The notes under the pieces: model-generated
Databases searched by the model: none
Told to the model about the DNA's origin: nothing
The model's input: only the letters and a program-made list of their open reading frames with translations
Translations under genes and position numbers: made by a program
Part shown: piece by piece, positions 33,301-45,800 of the stretch
How the letters are laid out: the number at the start of each line of letters is the position of its first letter
Numbering within the stretch: position 1 is the first letter of the stretch
Assembly: GCF_918797505.1 (NCBI RefSeq)
Contig: NC_092794.1
Span: 62,109,167-62,173,166, forward strand
Direction: 5' to 3'
Source: Bemisia tabaci
Lineage: Eukaryota; Arthropoda; Insecta; Hemiptera; Aleyrodidae
DNA length: 64,000 nt

Positions 33301-36300
33301 GAAGCCTCTGCACCTGTGCTGGGCAGTTCATGAGAAGTAAGTGACAATAATGTTTCTTGCTTCTCTTTATTTTTACAGTTTCAGATGAGTTTTGAATGTA
33401 ATATCCTTAGAGAACATTCTTAATGTCAGCTAAGTTTCTTTCCATTCTAAAATGGAAAAATGTCATTTTTTTATGGTCAAATTAAAATAGTGGAGTGTTG
33501 TTGTAATCAAGGAGACTATATCAAGCTTTTATTTTTACAGGTCGCTGATCGAGGTACCTATCATTGCAAAGCCACAAACAAATTTGGTACCATTAAATCA
33601 GAAAGTGTTCAGCTCTCTTTTGGTTTCATCGGTGAATTCAACCTGAAACGGTCCCAGGAAAGTGGGAATCAAAACTGGGGTAAAAGCGTGTATTGTGATC
33701 CTCCTCAGCACTATCCTGGTCAGTAACATCTTTTTTTACTGTCATCAGAAAAAGCTAATAATGTCTCCTAATCATTGTAACTTGTTTGAATTCATAACTT
33801 GACTTTTATGGCAAAGAAAAATCACTTTTTAAATGTATCCAGTTGGCCATGCACTTTAAAGAATTTAAAATTTAAGTAATAAATCTTCAGAAAAACTGCT
33901 TTTGAATGATGCTCTCTTTTGGCACTAGAGCAGTATTTATATTAACATAATATCTTCATCATATATCAATATAAACTTCTTAATGGTAATGTAATGATAA
34001 TGCACTGAGCAATTGAGGGAAACGTTTTGTGAAGGTCTGTCTCAATTTTTTGGACAGTCGCTGTCCTAAATTGTTCTACCATAGTTTTTGTCAAAGTACT
34101 TTGCCACTATAAAAAGAGGCATTCAACCAAAATATAACTTGAAGGAAACTTCCTGATTGGAAATTCGGTCATTCCCTCTTCCCAAGTTTTCTTGCCACTA
34201 AGTTTGCATTAGGTTTTGCATTTAGTCTATCTAAAAGAGCTGGCTTGAAACGGATGTTTATTCAAACCTTGGCTGCCTTCACACTGATTTATCCTAGAAA
34301 TCTAGTTCTAGCTTAGTGGACCGTCTATTTTCACTTTTAACTGTTTATTCACACAGCATATGGTTGAAATATTAATTCTTAGTTATATGCATTTTAAACA
34401 AATCTTTATCCCCACAAATTTGGTTTGATTTTCAGCTGTCAACTACTATTGGGCTCGTGATACTTTCCCCAATTTTGTGGAGGAAGACAAAAGAGTGTTC
34501 GTTTCTTTTGATGGTGCCTTGTATTTTTCTGCTTTGGAACACATTGATAGTGGAAATTACAGTTGTAATGTTCAGAGCAAAGTTTCTGACACTGGTCGAA
34601 ACGGTCCTTTCTTTCCCTTGCGTGTCAATCCACACTGTAAGTATAAGTATAATTTACAATTATTACCTCATAACAGTCTTTGAAGTTTAAACTTAAAACA
34701 TCAGCTGTTAGACATCAGTTAAGCATCAAACAGAAAAGTTATTACATCTTCAGCTTTTTTAGTTCTTGCGGTGAACTGAAGGAAGATGATGGGGTATTGG
34801 TGTAAATTATATGGTTCTCAAATTAGGGTTTAGTCTGGTAAGGGTAGTAGTCCTAATACCACTGATAGGACTGCCAACTTAGTATATAGGTAAATGCAAT
34901 ACAAGAAGTGCAAGAAGATCCATAGAATCAATTGACAAATTATAAATTCTGGTGTAGAATTGTCAGTGGCCTAGCGTTTTAGATGTCTTTTGATTCTCTG
35001 TGTACCCTGTGTAAAAAAATCAAGAGTTTGACACTCACATAATCAAATAAACAATCGGATAATTGAATTTTTAAAATTCATTACTCACTTGCAACGTAAT
35101 CCTTATCAGGCAGATGCATTTTAATTGGACGGCTCATCATTGGTGCAACTCAGGCTCGAAACGCATCTGCTCGATAAAAATTATGTTGCAAGTGAGTAAC
35201 GAATTTTAAAATTTTAATCACCCAACTACAACTTGCGAGGAAAAGCTTTCTCAATTCAATATTAGAGTCTGACACTAACCGCAAAAATTGTAAGCCATTA
35301 TCTTTTAGTGATAGTAAGATTATACTAATAGACAACCAATAGTATCTAATTTTGTCTCTTTTTATTTTAGCAAACTTTCAGCAACTGAAGTTTCCCAACA
35401 ACTTTCCCAAGGCATTCCCTGAGGCTCCTGTTGCTGGTCAAGAAGTGCGTTTAGAATGTATCGCCTTTGGATAGTAAGTAAATTTATTTTTCACGATTCA
35501 TTTAAAAAAATTGATGAAAATATTACATATTTCAAACAATAATAATATTGTAAGCATAGTTGAGATACATAACCTCTCAGTACAATAATTGCAATCTGAG
35601 AGATCAACAAGTGCAGGTGAAAGGATACACAGCAATCAATGCTTCTTGTGACACGACAAAATCTATTGGTGCGATATTTTTTGTTTGAAACAGGGTTGGA
35701 TTTCTAATGACTTTTGTAGGTCTTCTTTTGAGGGAAAATTTGATGATACGGAGAACCCAAAATACAGGAATTCTCATTTTTTACACACTCTCTGAAAGTG
35801 AACTAAAAAAAACCTATCTAAATGTCTTATTTAGTCTTGAACATAAGGAAAGTCCATGACTCAGATCGATTCTGAAATCTAATTTTTAAAATTTTTGGCC
35901 TTCTTGCACCATCTGAGAAAGGCTACTTAGGATTTTGATTGAGCAAAATCTGTTGCAATTTATTTCTAGCTCAGAAATGATGCAAAACTTCTCTACACTG
36001 CGTTAAGCCTGACCCGTCTCTTAATGAGGACTTGAACTTCTTTTCCTTAATTTTTTATTTGTATAATTTTTTTTTCCTCCAGTCCTGTGCCATCCTACAA
36101 TTGGACAAGAAAGGGTAGCCATTTGCCTCGTGGATCATACTTGACCAACTTCAACCGTGTCCCGTGATTATCCCCAAAGTACAAGTTGAAGATCAAGGTG
36201 AATATGTGTGCTACGCATTCAATGAAAAATTGGCCCTACAAAACAGCGTAATTCTCAGTATCCAAGGTGAGTACTTTTATCTTAAAATTTTGGCACTATT

Positions 36301-39300
36301 TCCTGTGTATATTTCAGCTGGTAATTATACTTATTAAGTCCCAATGACTGTTGTGAATTCGCTCCAAAAATCTAATCGCAATGTAGGATTGGATGCAACT
36401 CTTCTCTGCACATCAGTGCAGTGCACATCGTTGAATTCCACACTAACTATCTTCGTCCCTCTTGGCATCAAATATGTGTTCTCTGTGCACATCCCTACCA
36501 CATCCTTCTCATGTAGACTCCACGCCTAATAAGTCTATGCTCTTTTAGAGTGTGACAGAAGGTCTACCAATCTTGAATTTTGTATTTACTTTCAACACTG
36601 AACTGAAGATAAATGATCTGCTGTCGCACTTTTACAGTGTGCGTTGTAGTGCGTGAACTTATTTGGCGTCAACACTAAATTATGATATGAAGCTGATTTT
36701 TTTCATATTATTTTGTGCATTGGCTAAGATGCTATATTGGATTTAAGAAGAGACAATTCAAACCGTTCTTTTTTACGGGTTCCCCAGCATCATTTTCAAA
36801 ATAAGTTCATAAGTGCAGCTCTGTTACTTTACCTTCAGTAATCATTCAAAAAAAGTTTGTTGAGTGCCTTTCACTAGATGCTCTCTATGAGTATGTCCAT
36901 AGGTGTATTTCTGATACATTTTAAACGTAGTCCAAGTGTATTTCCTTTCTCAAAATGGAGAGGAGAATGTTTTGTTATGTACTTCACGTTAATTAGATTT
37001 GTAAATTTATCTTTCTTTTATGTAATCGCTAGATCAATTATTGAGACGTTGGATAGTGATCAAAAATTGCATTCAAAGTTCTTTAGAATCATGAATAGGT
37101 CGTTTTCCTAGTAAAAATTATTGTTCCTCACTAATTCCTAAATTACTTTTTTCTTTTGGAAATATTTCAGCTGAACCAAACTTCACCATTCCCCTTGTTG
37201 ACAAACACGTCGACAACAAAGCTGACCTGACATGGACGTGCGAAGCTTTTGGTATACCCCGATGTTCAGTATCGTTGGTTTAGAAATGGTGATCCACTAA
37301 TTATCGATGAATTGCCAGATGAAGACAGAGATCGTTACTTTATTCAAGATAATGTCTTAACAATTCGTTACTTGAGTGCAGAGAGGGATACTGGAATGTA
37401 TCAATGTCAAGCGCAGAATCAACTTAAAACTAGATATTCATCCGCTCAACTTCGTGTCCTGTGTAAGTAACATTAAGGTTATTTCTGTTTCTCTGTATTT
37501 TCTTACTTCTGCCCAACCTCTCCATCTCTAGGATTCATTGCATTTTGGAAAAAGAGAGATAGTGAAAAAAATATCTTATTTAACTAATTTGTGAATCTTC
37601 TTTTACTCAACTTTGCTTTCTAAGCTCATCATATCAGAACGTTTTCTCAATTGACTATGGAACAGAATTTTCTTGCCAAATAGTGAAACATCACAAATAT
37701 TTCAAAATCATCACTTTAATCTATGTACCCATTAATTTGTCTTATTCATTTATTTTTAAACTTTTATTAATCTTTGAAAGTTAATGAAATGCAACGGTTA
37801 GAGTGTACTTTTGTAGCCTATGCACTTGCAAAATGAACATTCTACATCTTGCGAATTGAGCGTTTCTGTGTTAAAATATTAAATCCAACCTTAAGAATAT
37901 ACTTTTTACCAAATCGAGCTTTCTCCCCAAACTATCCTAATTTGTATTCACGTTCTCTGTTCCCAGCTTTGAAACCAACATTTAGGAAAAGACCAGTTGA
38001 GGCCGAGACTTATGCTGGAGAAGGTGGGAACGTCACAATCAAGTGTAATCCAGAAGCTGCTCCTCGTCCTAAATTCACATGGAAAAAGGATGGCAATGTG
38101 ATAGGTGAGCTATCACTTAAAATAATGAAGAATTGTGTGTGAAGAAGAAAAAACGAATTTTCAAGAAATTACATTGATAAGTTTTCCGAAGAAAAAATTA
38201 ACCTGACAGAAAATCTTCAGCGTTGCAAATGGAGATACATAGTTTTCCTCTTTGGCCATCAGTATGGTTCTTGTCATGTTGCCCTGAGCCTTTGGGTCTG
38301 ACAGCAGATAATGTAAAAATTCCCTCTTGCTTGATATCTGAGCAAATGCCCATAACGTCTATTTGCTGTTTGTTCAGGAATGTGTGAAGACTTCAAGTTT
38401 AAGTTCCGAGAAAAAATTATATCTCCTGATCCCTTAGAGATACTCCTATGATACTTAAAATGGGCAACCTTATCAGAGAGGAAGCAACCCACATGTAGTT
38501 CCTTGTGTACTCGTTTAGGTGTCAAGACAAAGAAATTATCATGTGCATATTACTCAGAGCTGTTAGAACTGATTGTGATTGTTGCTTCTTGTTTCTAGGC
38601 TCCGGTGGACGCAGGAGAATAATGGAAAATGGAAACCTCATCATTGCTCCTGTTTCAAGAGACGATGAAGGTCTATATGTATGTCGTGCTGAAAATGAGT
38701 ATGGCAGTGATGAAAGTTGGGGCAGGCTCATTGTTCTTCGTAAGTTATTTTTTCTTTCAAAAATAAAGTTCATTTAACTTTTACTTTACCCAAAGAGAGT
38801 GATTTCGGCAATTTGAAAATTGCTGCTCTTACAATATTCTATTAATCTAATGGAAAAGGAAAATCATGCCTAGATTATCTAGCATCATACCTATAATTTG
38901 GAATAGATGAATCAGTCAAGTCAATCAGTAAATAAGCTGAGTTAAATTGACCTCAGGGATTTAATACCTCGTAAAATTCTTAAATGTACTCAAATCTAAT
39001 CCTGAATTTTCAAGTTTGCTTTTACGATGTGATTTTCTGACTTAGTTTGGAATAGATGATCTTATATTGAATCTATCTTTGAACATTTTAGATAAAATTA
39101 CAAGCTGTGGAAGATTTTTCAGGTTCTTAAAAATGAGGTTTGCCTTCTGAGGTGTTCTCTATTTCAAGGTGAGGTTGAAACATCAAGCATAACTAAGACC
39201 ATCCAATTTCTCTCGTTTTATTGCTATTTGTAGGTAGCTCTACGTTCATTGAGCAACTGGCTCCTAGAATTGTACTACCGTTCAGGCGGAATTTGGAACT

Positions 39301-42300
39301 TCGATGCCAAGCTGTCAGTGAGGAATTTTTGGACATCTCGTACACGTGGACTCACAATGGTGCCGATATCTCCGATCCTGATTGGTTTTTCCCTAGATTG
39401 GTAAGTTCAGTATTCAGTTCCTCTAAGCGCATCATACATTTGAATGCAACACAAAATTCATATCCTCGGGTCATATCCATGACGGCGTTTTAATGCCGTC
39501 TTGGATTTTGCGGCATGTTAAGTTGGGTTCACTGCCGAGTGTGATCTACTGATGAGGTCTCAAAAGGCCCAAACCGGTATAGATCTCTCCGACATGACTC
39601 CAACTTAATATTCCAATGCAAACTGCCTGAGCTGAACATTCTCCCCCCTCAGTTTCGTACTAGTGCGCATTAGAGTTCAAAAAATTAATTTTGACTCTAA
39701 TTTTCATTTTTGGAACATCTTGGCTTTGTTTTCCCCGCGAAAGGGTGTGGACCCAGCACTATTTCTCCACCTTGTTACATACAGTTCGGGCCACTTGTTA
39801 ATGTTTTTTTCTTAAAATAGTTACTATATTGTGGCTTTCATTGGCGGGTATCATTTCGAGTTATCTTTTTTTCCCTGATTTGCGTGATGAGTGGTGTAAG
39901 AAACTCATTTGGTAAATGAGGAAACAAAGGTATCTTAAAATGGTCACTGTTTACTTGATTGTAAATGTAAATTGCTCATTGAAGTCTCGAGTGTTATGAT
40001 GTGAGCAAAAAATCAAGCTTCTCTTCTTTCGAGAAACTAATATTCATGAGACCTTAACATTTTCTTGGCTTTGATTGCACAAAACACGGTAAAAAACAAC
40101 TGGAGTGCATTTTTCAAAGGGGAACTGACAGCATTCCAATATCGCCCAAGATCGTGCAACTTTTTTTACCTTGCAATTATTAACTGATCATCTTAACAAG
40201 TCCTATCCCTACTCCTAATAAACTATAAATTCAATAAGAAAATTACCTTGGTAAATTTAATTTTTTGCATGATTTCAGTAATCTTATCGCAAAGAATGTT
40301 GGTCGCCTAATCCTAGCACAATTGCAATGCTCTCGGTTCCTTTCAGCAAAATGCAATCCAACTCTTAGTAGGCCAATCGCTTTAGGCTTAGGTGAAGCAA
40401 TTGTCAGTGTTAAGTATTTTATGGATGGCCCCTGATCCTACAGTTTATTTAGTAATTTTAGTTGATTTTTTGGATCCATTTTAATTCCAAATTGCTTCTT
40501 GGACGTTTTTAGAGAGCTGAAGGAGGAATTTTGGACATCTATAATGCCTCATTTTCAGAAGGTGGTGACTATGAATGTATCGTGAAAAGCCCTGTCGGTA
40601 AAATTGCTTCTAAAACCTCCATCATTATTGAAGGGCCGCCTGGTCCACCAGGTAACATTTTAGTGATTTTTCTTATTTTCTCCAATCCCAATAATTTCAT
40701 TATACTTAAATTGGCTTCTACCATTAACAAAGTTTTTAGAATGTATCATCAGGTATGTAGAAGGTCCTCAGAGCAAAAATAAGTCGTAATCTTAGCCTCA
40801 GAATTTTCTCATTTCGGGAAAATTTTCTCACTCTCCAAAGAAGTCATAAATAGCTTAGAGCCAAAAGTTTTCAAAAATAACACCCAAGAGACACAGTGGG
40901 TTTTGTACAAAAGTGAAACCAAATGATGAATGGAAGCGAAATAACTTTTACGTAATGAATCTCAGAAGGGCAGTTTGGAAAATTTGAAGTGACATCATTA
41001 ACCTTTCTCATCACGCAAGCTGGGATCTAGCATGCAGGTATTATTTTGTCCGTAAGAAAAAATTTTGGATCTGTTTAAAAAAAAAATTGTATTTTTATCA
41101 TCTGACTCTCTTATCCATAGGTGGAGTCTTGGTTTTAGAAGTGATCAAAACATCAGCTGTCCTTCAATGGACGGACAGCACTAGCAATGGAAGACCGATT
41201 ACACATTATGCTGTTGTTGGACGCACTAATTGGAATGATACTTGGTATTTGGTTGCTGAAAGTAAGTTCCAATATTTTGTTTTTTATTATTATTTCAGTT
41301 TTCCATAGAACCTATCGATCTATCTATCTGACCTAGTTTTTCAGACAATACTTAGTCAGCATGCAACATTATTCAATGGCTTCAAGCCCTTTTTATTGTA
41401 CTTTAATTCTCCACTTTGATTTCTTCTCATTCTTACGTCTTGCCTCTTTTATTAATTTTTTTCTTTTCTTTTTTTAAGGTCAGAAAATTTGACTCATCAC
41501 AATGATTTTGGATCATATGAGCCTTACTCCTATCAATAGAGTATCAGTCGGCAGTTACAATATTTTGAGAAGACTGAAATGATTAGTTTTGCACTCATTC
41601 AGCTGAAACATTTCTCAGTAATATTTTTCTTTATGTCTCAACAATTATTCTCCATTTTCCAGATGTAGCTGCCAAAGAAATTGATCGTTACACAGGTCGG
41701 AAAGAAGCAATGATTGAAAATGTTTTGGCTCCATGGTCCACCTATGAGTTTAGAGTTCAGGCAGCAAATGAATACGGATATGGTACGCTTTCAACCCCAT
41801 CTCCGCAGTTCAACACTCCCGGGGACAAGCCTTACAGAGCTCCTTCAAATATTGTCGGTGCGGGTGGCAAGATCGGTGATTTGACTATTGCTTGGACTGT
41901 GAGTAATTTTTTTAAGTTTTGGAAGTACTGTTTTAAAGGATTAATGGGTCTGTTGTATGCAGTCTGGGGTCTGATGGGTCTGATGCAGTTAAGTGAAAAG
42001 ACTCTCTGCAGGTAAAATGGCACAAAAATTATAATGGGCGCACCAAGAACTCCTCAGCACGTAATCTGTGTAGTTAGTAGCACGTTTTTTCAAAGTTTCT
42101 GCAGCCGCAGGAAATTCCTCTAAGTTGCCAGCAGGCAGGTTTGCCCTGAAAGAGACATGAGAAAACCTTACCCAAATAAACAATCCAGCAAATTGTCAGA
42201 AATATCCTCATGTGGGATTTCGACCTACCGATTTAAAGCTTTTATTTTGCAACACAAAGAAATAAAGAGGGAACAAATGCTTGAAATCGATGCTAGCATC

Positions 42301-42814
42301 CGTTGTAAAAAATTTGATGATTAAGTTAATTAAATTAACCCTTACTCTTAAAAACAACCAAAAACTGATATCTTGTGAATTAATGTAATTTAAGTTTACA
42401 ATTGCCTGTATTACTCATTTATAGTTTACCACCTGTTTCAATGTCTGATTCTGATTCATTCGGTGAAAGTAATTAGATTTATTAATTTTTTATTTTCTTT
42501 TATTCAATATTTTAGCCGTTGAGTCGACAACATCAAAATGCTCCTGGAATTTATTATAAAGTATTTTGGAAAAGACATGTTGGTGAAAAAGAATTCCAGA
42601 GCCTAGCATTAAAAGATCACGGCAATGTTGGTGTCGCTGTCATTAGGATACCCTCTGAGTTTTACTACACTGAATATGACGTCAAGGTTCAGGTATGTAC
42701 ATTTCAGCCAACCTTCTCATATTTTAATATGAAACGTATCCAATAAAATTTCTCTAAACTCATGATAACATGGAATGAAATATAAAAGAATGCTAAAATG
42801 AAAATTAAGGAATG

Positions 42815-42856
<42 letters not shown>

Positions 42857-45800
42857 CGTATTTTTTGGATTAATTATGCAGCCATTATTAATTGGACAAA
42901 AATAAACAAACTAAAAAGTATAAAATCTCACCTTTGTTATGGCGAGAGTAAAAAAATTTCTGATAGCCTCATATGTAAACCAATCTGTACATGACTGTAT
43001 TTCTATAGTAAAACATTTTTCATCGGAGCAAAGCTCTTATGAATGCTGATAGATAGCAGCACTATCTAATGGTAACTACTGGGTGCTAGAAAGCTTTGAT
43101 GGATGGAGTTATGGAGAATATGATCCTAAAAATGCATTTATAGAAGAAGTTACAAAGAGAGATCCAAGGTCGAACTTGTTTGAATTGAATTCGATCTTCA
43201 TTTGTTTCTAATTTTTTTTTTCATTCTCATAATTCATGACAAAATATTGTTTTTCCAGGCTGTGAATGAAATTGGTTATGGTCCAGAATCAGAGGTAGTA
43301 ACAATATACAGCGCTGAAGACATGCCTCAAGTAGCGCCTCAACAGGTGTCGGCTAGATCATTCAACTCAACTGCTTTGAATGTCACTTGGGAACCAATTG
43401 ATTTACGCCGAGAACTTATCCGTGGAAAATTAATTGGGCACAGAGTATGTATTTTGACATATTTACATTCTGATTCATGCAGTGCTCTTTGAGGCCTTCA
43501 GTGCTATTTTTAAGTATTATTATGATCTTTCTTAAAACAGAGTCTTTTGATAATATACCAGCTTATTTTTATTGATAATTTTTCCCGCATCTTCTTCATG
43601 TGGAACATTGTATCCCATTTCTCCTCAAGTAGTCTGTAGGAAATGAAGGCAACATGTGTGAAAGTTTCCGTGCTGTTTTCTTTAGGAGGGTGAGTCGCAA
43701 ACCACCAATTAATGTTCTACTTATAACTGGAAATTCATAATCAAACTTTAATAAACAAATCTCCTATAATCTCTACAGGTTCATTTGCAGGTCAAGAAAC
43801 TTTAATTACCAGAGTCATAGCAATTATTTCCTAACAAAAGTAGGATTAGATGCTCTGGTTAAAAAGGCTTAAGCAAAGATACCTTTGTCGTATGTTTTGT
43901 TAATGAAAACAGGGAAACTTCTTTGCTAACTCAAATACTTATATTAAGAAGTATTTTTTATTGCAGAGAGAGAAGTTTGTTGAAGACTAAAACTGAAGTT
44001 TTGCTTTTAGCGTTTGCTGAAAAGTTTCTTTGATATTCACTATCAACATGTCTCTCTTTTTACTTCTATAGTACTTGAAATTATGTAAATTCTGCTGTAA
44101 TAAAATTAACAAAAACTTTCATGCAAGATTTTTACTGATTTTATTTTAATCTTGTGTACAATTCCGAATGTCTAAGTTTTTTATTTTCATTGTTTATTTT
44201 TTAGTTGAAGTACTGGAGACAAGATAGATCTGAAGATCAATCAACATATTACTTAAGCAGAACGACCAGAAACTGGGCATTAATAGTTGGTTTGCAGCCT
44301 GATACGTATTATTTTGTCAAAGTTATGGCTTACAACGGAGCAGGTGAAGGATGGGAAAGTGAACGATTTCTTGGTATGTATTTGATTTGTCCACCAATTA
44401 TTTTTGTTCTACAAATTTTGTTGTTATATAATTTCAATTTGTGAAAATTTTAGGAATTGAATGCGCTAAGATTTGTCTTAAATTACTGGAAGCAATTTAC
44501 CATGTCCTTTTTCATTCTAAAATAAAGAAGTAATAATTAAAAATAATTTGTCAAATTAAGAACTGTAATCTATAAATGATGTCTCATGGTAAAGAGTGTT
44601 ATGTTCTGAGACTGTGACTTTCTGTTTGTGTTCACATATTTTCATGAATTTTTAGGCTATTTAATTTAATCTTTCATACCTATTTTGTTATTTATTACGG
44701 AAAATATAAACTTGTGACCAACCCAACTCTGTTTTGTCTAGCAGTAATTTTAATGAGTTGCTAATATACAAAAAAAATTATTATTTTAAAATCAATTCTT
44801 GTCATAAATTTTGACTTTTTCAATTTTCAGTATTGTTAAACAAGTTTCATCTGTATTCACAGGTGTTTAAGTCTTTGACTTCTGTCTGTTAAATGTCCGA
44901 TTCTGGGCACATATGCAGGGCTTGTACTCACTTTAAAAATCAGTAAAACGTTTGACTAGCATTTATGGGGTGGTAAGGCAAAAATTACTAGTGCATTCAG
45001 GTGCTTGCTCACTTAAGGCAGCCTCATCCTGTAATTTTAATAAGCAAAAAGCTTGGTAAAGAATTTACTTTGGTATCTTTCATTTTGTAGGATAACTTTT
45101 TTTTCCTGTTTGAAATAGCCAATTTTTACTCATAATTATATCTTGTTTTCAGAGAGAACATATCGAAAGGCTCCTCAAAAACCACCTTCCTCTGTTGCTA
45201 TCCATCCTGTCAATCCAGATACCATCAAAGTCACATGGCGTTATGTTGCGCCTAGTATAGATGAAGAACCAGTCATGGGTTACAAGGTATGGATATATTT
45301 TCAAATTATTTTTTTTAGCAGTGACATAGTCATTGTCTTAACAGATTACTCTGCGCTTTGTAACATGGAATGCATGCGTTAAAAACTTGCTGAGCCAAGA
45401 GATCCCCATATCTGTGCTAATCCAACTCACAGATGCCAGAAACAAATTTTGTCAGAGGCAGATGGATCTTATGTTTTGTATCTGAACGAGTATTCACACT
45501 TCAATTGCTTGGATATCAAATACAATTTTTGAAGCATAAGTCAGCCATTACAGCTTTCATGCAAAAACTATTTGTAAAGATGGATCAAGCCTTAAAATAT
45601 TGAATTGCAGAAAAGAAAAGTTATTTCAATGTTAAATAGGGTTCTTTGGGATCAGAGGAAAGATTCTTAAGGCAACCAAGTGGGTTTCTCTTGTAATGAA
45701 TCTAGGCTTCTGAGATCAGCCAGAATCTCAAGAAGAGATCATGTGAGAAATGACAGAGTATGCAAAATAATGAAAGCCGAGTCACATAATAGTTCATAAA

